A stretch of DNA of 64,000 bases from CAKZML01 sp963823435 (GTDB lineage: Bacteria; Pseudomonadota; Gammaproteobacteria; Steroidobacterales; BM003): assembly GCA_963823435.1 (NCBI GenBank), contig CAWGLN010000001.1:496001-560000 (forward strand), given 5' to 3'. The stretch's first letter is position 1. Every line of letters begins with the position of its first letter. The translations under genes were made by a program, and so were the position numbers. Under the pieces are notes generated by a model. It ran no database searches. It was not told where the DNA came from and was given only the letters and a program-made list of their open reading frames with translations. Below, piece by piece: positions 37,219-46,265 of the stretch.

Positions 37219-37758
37219 ATGCGCGCTGTATTAGGAGCTTTACTTGCAATGAGCATCTCGATTACATCTGCCAATGCGTCAGACCTTCTGGATCAGGATT
37301 TTCGTCTTCTTGCCGGGGACGATGTAGTCAACCTGGGCGAGACCTATGCGGGCAAAGTGGTCCTGGTGGTGAATACCGCATCCAAATGCGGCAATACACC
37401 GCAGTACGAAGGGCTTGAAGGACTCTATCAGGAGTTTCAAAGCGAGGGTCTGGTTGTTCTTGGTTTCCCGTCCAACGACTTCATGGGACAGGAGCCTGGT
37501 ACGGAAGAAGAAATCCAGGAGTTCTGTCGCCTGACCTACAGCGTCAAATTTCCGATGTTTGAGAAGGTAAGCGTAAAACAAGGACAGGCGCATCCGTTTT
37601 ATGACCAGCTTGCTGCCGAGGCGGGCACCTACCCGACCTGGAACTTCCATAAGTACCTGATCGGCAGGGATGGCAAGTATATCGCGGAATTCAGTCCGCG
37701 GACCAAACCTTACGACGAGAAGTTGCTGGGCAGCATCAAGACAGCTCTTAACAACTAG
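37219..37758 (+). CDS. exported glutathione peroxidase (cysteine type)
   Basis: This 179-residue enzyme starts at ATG 37219 (GGAG upstream) and has a signal peptide ending ANASDL. The glutathione peroxidase fold follows: KVVLVVNTASKCGNTPQYEGLE with peroxidatic Cys57 (cysteine, not selenocysteine), VVLGFPSNDFMGQEPGT with the catalytic Gln, and TWNFHKYLIGRDGKYI with the catalytic Trp-Asn. It would reduce hydroperoxides in the periplasm, probably with thioredoxin-like donors. It stands alone and converges on the SDR gene, separated by a short IS-like remnant. Confidence 0.95.
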   Translation: MRAVLGALLAMSISITSANASDLLDQDFRLLAGDDVVNLGETYAGKVVLVVNTASKCGNTPQYEGLEGLYQEFQSEGLVVLGFPSNDFMGQEPGTEEEIQEFCRLTYSVKFPMFEKVSVKQGQAHPFYDQLAAEAGTYPTWNFHKYLIGRDGKYIAEFSPRTKPYDEKLLGSIKTALNN

Positions 37759-37954
37759 GGAACTTGCCATTTACCAGTCAAACCCGGTTCGGCTTCAAGT
37801 CGCCGAATCGGATTCTCCCATAGAACAAAGTGGGTGTCGTAGGCGAGCGCGCAGACCTTGTGTAGAAATTACCGTTGTTTTCAGCCCCTCTCGGAGATGG
37901 ATCGGAGCTACCGTAGCTGCCGGTGCAGAAAGGATAGACGAGGACAAATTCTAG

Positions 37955-38114
37955 GGAGCTTCTGATCTATTCATGAACTCGTATCTTGCAGCTAAAAAAT
38001 CCAGCTTCTGTGTTGCCAATCTTCGCAATAGTCCCACTATTACGTGCGATTGGCGCCTTGAAACTGTATCTTTTCGCTAACAATCTACTTCGCCCAGAAT
38101 AAATCAGAGGTTCC
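37955..38114. mobile_element. 160-bp MITE-like or IS5-group remnant with CTAG target duplication
   Basis: The segment has imperfect terminal inverted repeats. The left end is GGAGCTTCTGATCTATTC; the right end, read on the other strand, is GGAACCTCTGATTTATTC (15 of 18 match). Each end is flanked by CTAG (37951-37954 and 38115-38118), consistent with a four-base target duplication as made by some IS5-family elements. The right CTAG supplies the TAG stop of the SDR gene. No transposase remains. A third, weaker copy of the end motif follows the glutathione peroxidase stop at 37758. Confidence 0.6.
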
Positions 38115-38861
38115 CTAGTTTTCAACTCGCTCGCCATCCCAGGCAAACACTCCGCCGGTATCCGCGGCACTGACGCTGTCGATCACCTCGACGAGATGAG
38201 CAGCGGAAGTGGAGGGAGAAAAGAGCTTCTCGGGCGGTGTGCGTTTCGAGTACGGCCGGGAAAGGCCGGTGTCTACCGTACCTGGATGCAGACCGATAAC
38301 AACGGATGCAGGCCACAACCGTGACTGTTCTATGGACAGGGTTTTCAGCAGCATGTTTAGTGCAGCCTTGGACGCGCGATATGAATACCAGCCGCCCAGA
38401 CGATTATCGCCGATGCTTCCTACCCGCGCTGACAATGCTGCAAAAACCGTTTTGGAGTCCTTGCGTAGCCTGGGCAAAAAGTGCTTTGCTACGATCGCGG
38501 GGCCGGCCGCGTTAACAGCAAAGACCCGGGAGAGCTTATCAATATCAATTCCGCCCATGCTTTTCTCAGGTCTGAGGGTCTCGCCCGACCAAAGTATTCC
38601 GGTGGCGACAACAACAATGTCAAGCGGGGAGTCATGACCGGCCAGCTCAGCGCACTTCCTTACGGATTGCTCGTCCGTCACATCCAGTTCACCTTGAATG
38701 ATTTTGGGTGAGGTGATCGAACAGGGTGTGCGTGAAAACGCATAGACAATGGCGACTCGTGGATGGGCCGAGAACAGCTTCACCAGGGCCATGCCCAGGC
38801 CTCCGCTCGCGCCTATGACTACGACGCGGGAATCGGGCGGAAAAGATTGTAGTGTGGTCAT
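38115..38861 (-). CDS. SDR family oxidoreductase (C-factor/CsgA-like)
   Basis: This 248-residue short-chain dehydrogenase begins with the nucleotide-binding VVVIGASGGLGMALVKLF. It has the NAA-type motif in FAVNAAGPAIVAKHFLP, the active-site Ser in AALSARVGSIG and the Tyr-x-x-x-Lys motif in WYSYRASKAALNML. The variant resembles the CsgA/C-factor group of SDRs rather than fatty-acid or sugar reductases. Its stop codon TAG belongs to the CTAG duplicated at the MITE-like element, so the insertion may have replaced the original end of the gene. Substrate unknown. Confidence 0.9.
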   Translation of the reverse strand: MTTLQSFPPDSRVVVIGASGGLGMALVKLFSAHPRVAIVYAFSRTPCSITSPKIIQGELDVTDEQSVRKCAELAGHDSPLDIVVVATGILWSGETLRPEKSMGGIDIDKLSRVFAVNAAGPAIVAKHFLPRLRKDSKTVFAALSARVGSIGDNRLGGWYSYRASKAALNMLLKTLSIEQSRLWPASVVIGLHPGTVDTGLSRPYSKRTPPEKLFSPSTSAAHLVEVIDSVSAADTGGVFAWDGERVEN

Positions 38862-39233
38862 GGCTAGGTGGTCGGCACGTCCCTGTGCCCACCGGGGGAA
38901 TGACTCCTAAATAGATAGAGTGACAGTTTAAGTCACATGTACGACGCCGTTGTTCGCGGAAATGCCCCTAGCGGAAAACTGGCTTTTCAATGCGCGGACC
39001 ACCGTCAGCACGGCAGTAAAGGTAATCACTCACCCTGCAACAGCTGCCTTATCAACGATAGCGAGCTCCTTTATCTCGCCATTCCGGTAATTGCCAGAGT
39101 TTGCAATTGTGCTTACCAGGCCGTAGCGGCACATAGCCCAGAAGACGGCGCGTTTGGAGATTAACGACATCATTTACTTTTCCTTTTCATTGAACACTAC
39201 TATTTAGTAGACGTACTTTACCTGTACACGCTC
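38862..39233. other. intergenic region, possible tiny ORF only
   Basis: The 370 bases upstream of the SDR gene contain a 47-codon minus-strand frame (39030-39173, MMSLISKRAVFWAMCRYG start). AGGAAAAG precedes its double ATG, but it has no recognisable homology. Nothing else is supported. Confidence 0.35.
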
Positions 39234-39440
39234 ATGCAATGGTGTCTATTGTGTATGCATATGTTTCTAAAGGTTTCAGACTCGTCGGCGAGGTATTTGA
39301 GGGCCCTGCTCACAGGTGGGGTTGACCATCGACTACTAAAATACATACACGAAAACCTCGCCCAGAGGGAACCGTCGGAACAATTTTCCAGAACGTTACG
39401 AGAGTGGCTGGCCAACAAGGAAAAACGGCGGCGTATTTAA
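39234..39440 (+). CDS. possible small protein ending in a terminator hairpin
   Basis: This frame of up to 68 codons gives a basic, helical C-terminus (YLRALLTGGVDHRLLKYIHENLAQREPS, EWLANKEKRRRI). Its stop falls inside the loop of a strong intrinsic terminator at 39424-39458. A gene ending at a terminator is suggestive. However, the N-terminus is uncertain (an ATG at 39258 gives MFLKVSDSSARYLR) and no family is recognised. It could equally be a non-coding transcript that ends at this terminator. Confidence 0.4.
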   Translation: MQWCLLCMHMFLKVSDSSARYLRALLTGGVDHRLLKYIHENLAQREPSEQFSRTLREWLANKEKRRRI

Positions 39441-39458
39441 CGCCGCCGTTCTGTTTTT
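39424..39458 (+). terminator. Rho-independent terminator
   Basis: AACGGCGGCG and CGCCGCCGTT form a perfect stem around a seven-base loop, followed by CTGTTTTT on the plus strand. The preceding A run allows weaker activity for minus-strand transcripts leaving katG. Confidence 0.9.
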
Positions 39459-39493
39459 ATGAGTCACGAAAAGCTCGCGAGTCTCATTCAGGT

Positions 39494-39528
39494 ACCTGGA
39501 CCGGCGCTCTGTGAGCGACGGTCCAGGT
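39494..39528. repeat. long hairpin just beyond the katG stop
   Basis: ACCTGGACC and GGTCCAGGT form a perfect nine-base stem enclosing a second stem (CGCTC-TGT-GAGCG). It lies 28 bases past the katG stop and may protect or end that mRNA. The T run follows it only on the plus strand. Confidence 0.65.
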
Positions 39529-39555
39529 TTTCTCAAGTACCTTTCTGCGCCGGTA

Positions 39556-41781
39556 TCAACGCAAGTCGAAGCGGTCCAGGGTCATTACCTTGGTCCATGC
39601 ATTGACGAAGTCCTGCACAAACTTCTCGCGTCCGTCGTTTGCCGCATAGACCTCGGCGATCGCGCGCAACTCCGAATGCGAGCCGAAGATGAGATCAACC
39701 GGGGTAGCCGTCCACTTGAGCTCGCCCGTCTTACGATCACGTCCTTCGTAGATGCCCTCCGAGGTAGACGCCTTTGACCACTTGGTGGACATGTCGAGCA
39801 GATTTACAAAGAAATCGTTACTCAGGGCGCCAGGTCGGTCGGTGAACACACCATGCCCAGACTGTCCGGCATTGGCATCCAGGGAACGCATGCCACCGAC
39901 CAGCACAGTCATTTCAGGAACTGTCAGGGTCAGGAGGTTTGCCCGATCAACCAGCATGTCTGCCGGTGATCGACGGTTGCCGTCGCCGAAGTAGTTGCGG
40001 AAGCCGTCTGCGGTCGGTTCAAGTACGCCAAACGACTCAACATCGGTCTGGTCCTGCGATGCGTCCGTACGTCCCGGCATGAATGGTACTTGCACGTCGT
40101 TACCGGCGTTCTTCGCTGCCTGTTCGACGGCTGCTGCGCCGCCCAGAACAATCAAATCCGCGAGCGAGACCCTCTTTCCGGCTGTCTGCGCGCTGTTGAA
40201 CTCCTTCTGAATGCCCTCGAGTTGCTTCAGCACTTTCGCGAGCTCAACAGGATTGTTGGCGACCCAGTCCTTCTGTGGCGCGAGGCGGATGCGCGCCCCG
40301 TTGGCTCCACCACGCATGTCGGTGCCGCGGTAGCTTGCGGCTGACGCCCAGGCGGTCCTGACAAGTTCGGGTACGGTCAGCCCCGATGCAAGAACCTTGG
40401 ACTTCAGGGACGCAATGTCCTTCCCGTCGATCAGCTGAAAATCGACAGCGGGGACGGGATCCTGCCAGGACAGCGCCTCTTGAGGCACTTCATCCCCCAG
40501 GTAGCGGGCACGGGGACCCATATCGCGATGCGTCAGCTTGAACCAGGCCTTGGCGAAGGCCAACTCGAACTCTTTCGGATTTTCCTGGAAGCGCTTCGCG
40601 ATTTTCTGGTAGCTCGGATCGAACTTGAGCGAAAGGTCGGTCGTGAACATGACAGGAGCATGCCGCTTCGAAGGATCATGAGCATCCGGCACGAGGTTTG
40701 CTGCAGCCTCAGTATCCGGTATCCACTGAATCGCACCTGCGGGACTCTTCGTCTGCACCCAGTTAAAAGCAAACAGGTTGTCCAGATACTGCGTAGTCCA
40801 GGCCGTCGGATTCACCGTCCATGCGCCTTCCAGGCCACTGGTGATCGTGTCGACGCCATTACCACTGCCACACTTGTTCATCCAGCCGAACCCCTGCTCT
40901 TCAATCCCGGCAGCTGCGGGCTCGGGACCCACGCAATCGGCCGGCTTGGCCGCGCCATGGGCTTTTCCGAAAGTGTGACCGCCAGCGATGAGCGCAACGG
41001 TCTCTTCGTCATTCATGGCCATGCGGCCAAAGGTCTCGCGAATGTCATGAGCTGCTGCGAGCGGGTCGGGATTGCCGTTGGGACCCTCAGGATTCACGTA
41101 GATCAGGCCCATCTGAACGGCGGCAAGCGGTCGCTCCAGTTTCCTGTCGCCGCTGTAGCGCTCATCCGCGAGAAACTGGTTCTCAGGCCCCCAGTAGACC
41201 ATGTCGGGCTCCCAGTCGTCCTCACGCCCGCCGGCAAAGCCGAAGGTCTTCAAGCCCATCGATTCCATCGCGACAGTGCCGGTCAGGACCATAAGGTCTC
41301 CCCACGAAATCTTGCTGCCGTATTTCTGCTTGATCGGCCAGAGCAACCTTCTTGCCTTGTCGAGGTTCGCGTTGTCAGGCCAGCTGTTAAGCGGCTCAAA
41401 GCGCTGCTGACCCCCGCCGGCACCACCGCGGCCGTCAGCCACGCGGTACGTGCCCGCGCTGTGCCATGCCATGCGGACAAAGAACGGACCATAGTTGCCA
41501 TAGTCTGCCGGCCACCAGTCCTGGGACGTCGTCAGTACCGCCTCGATGTCCTTCTTCACGGCACCGAGGTCCAGACTCTTGAATTCCTCGGCGTAATTAA
41601 AATCTCTACCCATTGGGTCAGACTCGGCAGCGTGCTGCCGAAGAGGACCGAGGTCGAGATTTTCAGGCCACCAGAACTGGTTTGACTTCGGCTCACCCTG
41701 GGCAAAAACAGGGCTCGATGGCACCGCCAGCGAGGCCGTTACCGCTAAAGCGGCTAATAGAACTATCGTTTGATTACGCAT
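39556..41781 (-). CDS. katG: catalase-peroxidase with a signal peptide
   Basis: This 741-residue KatG starts at ATG 41781 (GAGGAG upstream). A 27-residue signal peptide ends SSPVFAQG, so this is a periplasmic form (KatP-like placement). The distal active site RMAWHSAGTYR carries Arg103, Trp106 and His107, with Trp106 being the usual partner in the Met-Tyr-Trp adduct. The segments YVNPEGPNGNPDPLAAAHDIRETFGRMAMNDEETVALIAGGHTFGKAHG (adduct Tyr and proximal His) and GTDMRGGANGARIRLAPQKDW are intact. It removes hydrogen peroxide outside the cytoplasm. No oxyR or Fur gene is adjacent; regulation is not visible. Confidence 0.97.
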   Translation of the reverse strand: MRNQTIVLLAALAVTASLAVPSSPVFAQGEPKSNQFWWPENLDLGPLRQHAAESDPMGRDFNYAEEFKSLDLGAVKKDIEAVLTTSQDWWPADYGNYGPFFVRMAWHSAGTYRVADGRGGAGGGQQRFEPLNSWPDNANLDKARRLLWPIKQKYGSKISWGDLMVLTGTVAMESMGLKTFGFAGGREDDWEPDMVYWGPENQFLADERYSGDRKLERPLAAVQMGLIYVNPEGPNGNPDPLAAAHDIRETFGRMAMNDEETVALIAGGHTFGKAHGAAKPADCVGPEPAAAGIEEQGFGWMNKCGSGNGVDTITSGLEGAWTVNPTAWTTQYLDNLFAFNWVQTKSPAGAIQWIPDTEAAANLVPDAHDPSKRHAPVMFTTDLSLKFDPSYQKIAKRFQENPKEFELAFAKAWFKLTHRDMGPRARYLGDEVPQEALSWQDPVPAVDFQLIDGKDIASLKSKVLASGLTVPELVRTAWASAASYRGTDMRGGANGARIRLAPQKDWVANNPVELAKVLKQLEGIQKEFNSAQTAGKRVSLADLIVLGGAAAVEQAAKNAGNDVQVPFMPGRTDASQDQTDVESFGVLEPTADGFRNYFGDGNRRSPADMLVDRANLLTLTVPEMTVLVGGMRSLDANAGQSGHGVFTDRPGALSNDFFVNLLDMSTKWSKASTSEGIYEGRDRKTGELKWTATPVDLIFGSHSELRAIAEVYAANDGREKFVQDFVNAWTKVMTLDRFDLR

Positions 41782-42254
41782 TGAAATTTTTCTCCTCGGG
41801 TAAGACACTTGCTGCAACTTCGTTGTATTAAATCGCATATGGGAAGATAAATCGATCCAAAATATAGATCACTAGGTTCTCCAAAAGCGATGAGTCACTG
41901 GATTGAAGAGCCGACGTGCGTCATTCGATCACTATACGCCAATATGCACTCATCATGGCCTGGGCGGACCCCCGGATTTTGCCAGTAAATGGGCTGCCAT
42001 ACCTGACTGGAGCACCGCGATGAACCGCGTGATTCCATCGATTTGCGCCCTCCAGGTGAGTGCTCTGGTTGCCAACTCCCCGGTGGTATCCAGGAAGCAG
42101 AGATCGCCATGTTTGACGATGCGCCCATCGCCCGCATGGGCTATTCCTGCTCAGAATCGGCTCGGGCAGGAGCCTTGCTTTTTCTTGCGGCGGCGAGGGA
42201 CGGCCGATCCAACACTCATCTATTGTGCCGAGTACATTTCACAGTTCGATAAAT
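41782..42254. other. intergenic region upstream of katG, no gene seen
   Basis: This 470-base region holds the katG promoter. Two overlapping frames (41903-42271 plus, 41895-42137 minus) show no family resemblance. The part from about 41900 to 42230 may be old decayed coding sequence, but I cannot name it. Confidence 0.35.
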
Positions 42255-44213
42255 TCAGAACGGGCCGTTAACCAGGGTCGGCGAGTTCCAGAATGCAGCC
42301 CAGACGTTTTCGTCCTGCACGTAGTACACCGTGTCGTCATGCAGGAAGGCGCGACTGCGATCAGCATAGGGGAAGTCGGTCGAGGCCGGCGGCAGAATTC
42401 GACCCGCCTCGATCAGCGATGACTGCCCGGGTGTCACCTTGTTCCGGATTTCGAACAGGTGCAGTCCGAGTTCGTAGGTCCACTGTCCGTTGTTATCGAA
42501 ATACTGGCTCACCGGTACCGCAAGACGATCGACCCCATTGATGTCCGCCTGGTAGGTGAATGCGTGGCGGTCGTATAGCGCCTCGCTATAGGCATTCCGC
42601 GCGCCGACCGACACGGCGCCACGGGATACGGGCGCCCGGATATCGCTCACATCGAACAACTCCAGCTTCACACCGCCGCCGGCATCTCTGCCAAGCCCAA
42701 GCAACAGGTCCCGACTGACCGGATGCAGGAAGTCAGAGAAACCGGTCACCTCAAGCTCGCCCGCGATACGCGGGTCTGCGGGGTTCGCCAGGTCAAATGC
42801 ATACAGCGGGTCGATCTGCTGGAACGTCACCGCGTAAGCGCGGTCACCAAGGAAACGCACTCCGTACAACTGCTCGTTGGGTTTTCCGATCGGCTCCGGA
42901 TGTGCCGTATTTGGCAAACTCGACACTATTTCAAGCTCGAGCGCTGCCTGGACCTCACCCAGGATGTACAAGCGGTGATCGATGAAGTCTGTGTTGTTCA
43001 TGGTGTACTCGGATGACAGCACCCTGAGGTAACCGTTGTATTCGCTCATCCGAAAATCGGCCTGCCCGCCTCGCCACACCTGTCCGTCAATGTCGACGGA
43101 ACCGCGATATCCGATGCCTAAACCAGCCAGCTCAAACTTGTGAATGCGCGTCCTGGTCTCGCCAGGCAGCAGGTAACCGATCACCTGGGGAAAATACAGC
43201 GCGTTCTCCGATACGTATACGCCATAAACTTCGCCGTTATAGCAGGTATTGACGAATGCCCCCGGGTTGTCTACCGGCACAGCCGTGACACTGGTAATTA
43301 CCGGATACGGGGCGACTCGATCATCATTATCCAGATAGCAGTTTTCAGGATCGACCAGCGTCTGCGTCACGCCGTTTATCGTTATCTTCGGCAACATGTC
43401 GTCAAGCGAGGCATTTGCGAGCAGCGTCTCATTCTGCGTTCTTTCCAGATCAGTTTGCGGGCTGTAAATGATGCCCGGAATCTGCGGTGTGTAACGGCTC
43501 ACGATATAGACGAGGTTGCCAATACGCCGACTCTCGACGAACACCCCATCCATTGTCACTTCAGTTTCGAGGACCGGCGCGCTCTTGTCGGTCAGGTCAT
43601 AGATGCGATAACCCAGGTGCTCCGGCGCCCAAATGGCAATATTGGTCCAGGCGTCACCATAGCCGCCATAGTAGGCTTCAGCGGTGAGAGCAAACATCTT
43701 GTTCGCAGCAAGGTACATGCCCTGCACAGAGATATTTTCCTCGAGAGGTATCGTGGCTGCCAGGGTCGCACCCGCGCTTGCCGGATCAGTCGCCAGAATC
43801 CGGATCGCCGCCTGGGCGGGACCTCCTGCAGGTGCTGCACCATCCGCTTCATCGAGGATAAAACAACAATGCATGAAGCGGCGTGGCGCGAGGTAAAGGT
43901 GCTCGCCGTCATAACGCACGACATCAAACTCGTCGACGTTTTTCTCCTGGGTATAGGTTCCGGTAAAATTGCCTGCCGGACCCGCCGCCGCGCCGGCTAC
44001 GGCCAGCGCGTCACCCACCATGACCGGTGGTGACAGCGTCGTAAGGCCGGCCTTGATTGAGGCCTCGAGTTGAGCCGCACTCTCAGCTTTTTTCAGCAGA
44101 CCCACCGCTGACGGCGTGGGCTCTTGCACGCCTTCAGAGCCACCACCACAGCCATAAACTACGAGAAACAGCACCCACAGGATCACCCTGGACCCACGCA
44201 CCTTCGTTCTCAT
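42255..44213 (-). CDS. beta-propeller domain-containing lipoprotein
   Basis: The start is ATG 44213 because GGAGG stands seven bases upstream; two ATGs upstream are too close or lack a site. The 652-residue product begins with a lipoprotein signal (LVVYGCGGG). Its Ala-rich linker is followed by the beta-propeller family pattern: NVDEFDVVRYDGEHLYLAPRR, LAANKMFALTAEAYYGGYG, YRIYDLTDKSAPVLETEVTMDG, VRFLGDRAYAVTFQQIDPLYAFDLA and GYRGSVDIDGQVW. The HCCF residues near the start are unusual and could bind metal or form a disulfide. It is monocistronic in appearance. Its upstream region shares a repeat with the next gene. Confidence 0.88.
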   Translation of the reverse strand: MRTKVRGSRVILWVLFLVVYGCGGGSEGVQEPTPSAVGLLKKAESAAQLEASIKAGLTTLSPPVMVGDALAVAGAAAGPAGNFTGTYTQEKNVDEFDVVRYDGEHLYLAPRRFMHCCFILDEADGAAPAGGPAQAAIRILATDPASAGATLAATIPLEENISVQGMYLAANKMFALTAEAYYGGYGDAWTNIAIWAPEHLGYRIYDLTDKSAPVLETEVTMDGVFVESRRIGNLVYIVSRYTPQIPGIIYSPQTDLERTQNETLLANASLDDMLPKITINGVTQTLVDPENCYLDNDDRVAPYPVITSVTAVPVDNPGAFVNTCYNGEVYGVYVSENALYFPQVIGYLLPGETRTRIHKFELAGLGIGYRGSVDIDGQVWRGGQADFRMSEYNGYLRVLSSEYTMNNTDFIDHRLYILGEVQAALELEIVSSLPNTAHPEPIGKPNEQLYGVRFLGDRAYAVTFQQIDPLYAFDLANPADPRIAGELEVTGFSDFLHPVSRDLLLGLGRDAGGGVKLELFDVSDIRAPVSRGAVSVGARNAYSEALYDRHAFTYQADINGVDRLAVPVSQYFDNNGQWTYELGLHLFEIRNKVTPGQSSLIEAGRILPPASTDFPYADRSRAFLHDDTVYYVQDENVWAAFWNSPTLVNGPF

Positions 44214-44597
44214 AGCCATGCCTCCCAATCTGTTTTGAACCTTGCACCCGAAGTATGCTCGCCCGCTTTCGTCATCACCGGCTGGGCATATTTTACCTCG
44301 TCGGTCACGCGACGGTGCAATAGTCTCCTTTAGCATACAGGCCAGTCGGCCGGGACAACATATCGAAAGCTCGTCCCGGTGGCGGGTATCCGCTTGTTCA
44401 AGTCACCTCATCCGGCGATCTTTCTGCGATTTTCCGGTCGTTTCGAGTTCTCGGGTGAGGTACGCTTGTCTGCATGGTCGCGGCAGATTCGCTGTGAAGC
44501 AGGGTCAGACCGGGGTACTACAGATGGAAAGGTCCCAGGATAGTTTCTGCAAACATTACGGGTGCGGTGACATTCGATGAATTCAAAACGCCACGCG

Positions 44598-44805
44598 TCG
44601 CTGGAAGATGAGTATCAGCTATGGCGACATTGAACTTGATCGATTTAACCTTGTCGGCAATACAAAGCAGCTGCTGTTCCGCTTGCAGTGGATCGGTCCC
44701 TAGAACCCGGGCATTGGCCCGGGGATGCAAACCCGTCTTTGGGTCTTTTCACAACTCATCGTAGGCAAGGTCAACAGTCCAGCCCAACGCTGAAGCGGTG
44801 CGTCA
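44598..44805. repeat. about 200-bp imperfect repeat, copy 1
   Basis: This segment and 46041-46250 are similar in the same orientation. Shared blocks include CGCTGGAAGATGAG, AGCAGCTGCT, TCGGTxCCTAGAACC, GGATGCAAA and TCTTTTCACAACT. Each copy lies upstream of a minus-strand gene for an exported protein (44213 and 45984) and downstream of the next gene. It could be a shared promoter/leader, a structured RNA or an old duplication. No coding potential is evident in either copy. Confidence 0.7.
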
Positions 44806-44865
44806 ACAGCGAAATATCGGTTCGCCGATACCGTAATGCGGTCAACACCGCCGGTGCTGCAAAGG

Positions 44866-45984
44866 CTATTTTGGCGTATCTGCAGGACAGGGCGTGCCGT
44901 CCTCTGCAACCGCTGCCGGATTAACAGTGATCGAGCTAACCACCACCTCGGTCTGAAATCCGCCGCCAGAGGACATATTACGCATCATTTCGAGCTGGGG
45001 GCCCATCATGCTCTCCATCATGGCACGCTGACTTTCGGGCATGCTCGCCATCTGTTTTTCCAACTCCGCCATTTTCCCGGCCGCGTCACGCATTTGCGCT
45101 TCTTGCGCCGCATCCATCACCCCGGAGATCTTCAACACCTGCTTGTATGACTCGTACATGTTGCTGCCCGGTACAGATCGATAGTCGGCTTGGACGCTTT
45201 CGATTACCATCGGCCTGGTTTCCTTGCCGGATGTCAGGGTTCCGTCGACCTTCATACGCAGCGGCACATAATTTTTTTCATCAATCCAAAGGCTCATGGC
45301 TTCCATGCTGTATTCACGATCGCCATCTCGCTGGACCTGGTGAATCTTGTCCGAGTGCAGTAGGTACGCTGTTCTACCGTCGATCGATTCAGTGCCCATC
45401 AGTTTCGCTGTTTCCATGAACTGAATCATGTGATCGGATGACTCCGCAGCGTCGACCTTGTTGCGGTCTGTCTCGCCTGCCTGTCTGCGTTGAGCCTCTG
45501 CCCCGGCGCGAGCAAACGTTGCAGCGCTACCCATCATTACTCTCGGGTCGAGGGTGGCCATCGGCGTCGAGCCAGACGCCGCGAGTAAGCCCCGCGGCAA
45601 ACCCGCCTTTTCGAGTCCCGACTCTATCTCTTCACCCATGCCAGCCCCAACTGCCTCTGCGCCCACGGCGTACACTTCCAGGCCCTCTGGCGTCATCTGC
45701 AGCGCACCACTTGAGCAGCTGCCCGTAGCACGCTGAGTCTGCGAGATCGGCAGGAACAGTGTCTGCATCGCTCCGTTAGCATCGGTGACTTCAGTGCGCT
45801 GAAAATACATCTGTGTGGAATGACCCATTATCGACTGCTCGACAACATAATCGTTGACGCCATTCCACCGCTCCAGCTGCTTCTGCTGCATGGTCTCGAG
45901 AATTGTCCGGGCATCCTGAGCCAGGGCGACTGCCGGAATGATCAACACTGTGGCCAGGATAGTTAGAACGGAACTCTTGCGCAT
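44866..45984 (-). CDS. exported protein of unknown function with Met-rich C-terminal coiled coil
   Basis: This 372-residue protein starts at ATG 45984 (GGAGG eight bases upstream). It has a signal peptide ending VALAQDA, a mostly helical N-terminal half (ARTILETMQQKQLERWNGVNDY), a beta-rich middle (AYLLHSDKIHQVQRDGDREYSMEAMSLWIDEKNYVPLRMKVDG) and a C-terminal Met/Glu-rich helix (AAGKMAELEKQMASMPESQ and MMESMMGPQLEMMRNM). The middle part resembles outer-membrane lipoprotein-sorting-type lipid-binding folds (LolA/LolB-like), an inference from strand pattern only. Methionine-rich helices sometimes bind copper. Flanked by the repeat copies at 44598 and 46041. Confidence 0.75.
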   Translation of the reverse strand: MRKSSVLTILATVLIIPAVALAQDARTILETMQQKQLERWNGVNDYVVEQSIMGHSTQMYFQRTEVTDANGAMQTLFLPISQTQRATGSCSSGALQMTPEGLEVYAVGAEAVGAGMGEEIESGLEKAGLPRGLLAASGSTPMATLDPRVMMGSAATFARAGAEAQRRQAGETDRNKVDAAESSDHMIQFMETAKLMGTESIDGRTAYLLHSDKIHQVQRDGDREYSMEAMSLWIDEKNYVPLRMKVDGTLTSGKETRPMVIESVQADYRSVPGSNMYESYKQVLKISGVMDAAQEAQMRDAAGKMAELEKQMASMPESQRAMMESMMGPQLEMMRNMSSGGGFQTEVVVSSITVNPAAVAEDGTPCPADTPK

Positions 45985-46040
45985 GACCTTTTCCTCCAAA
46001 ACAATACTGTCGACCCTGACTGATCTTAACGCGACAAATG

Positions 46041-46250
46041 GTCGCTGGAAGATGAGCGTCAGCGACGGCGATTCGAGCTTGGCCGCTTGGTTATATTGGC
46101 CGTGTTGGCACTACACAGCAGCTGCTTCTCCACTTGCAGTCGATCGGTTCCTAGAACCTGGGCCACTAGCCTGAGGATGCAAATCCGACCCAGGCATCTT
46201 TTCACAACTTATCGTAGACAACCATCGCCTGTACAGCACGACGCTGAGCT
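46041..46250. repeat. about 200-bp imperfect repeat, copy 2
   Basis: This is the second copy of the segment at 44598-44805, in the region upstream of the 45984 start and just past the stop of the efflux outer-membrane gene. It keeps the GCTGGAAGATGAG, AGCAGCTGCTTCTC, CGGTTCCTAGAACC and GATGCAAATC blocks in the same order. Confidence 0.7.
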
Positions 46251-46265
46251 CCGTTATCTGCCCTG

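Noticed and set aside
41895..42271. Possible decayed gene upstream of katG
   Set aside because: Frames on both strands are open for 80-120 codons, but none resembles a known family enough to name.
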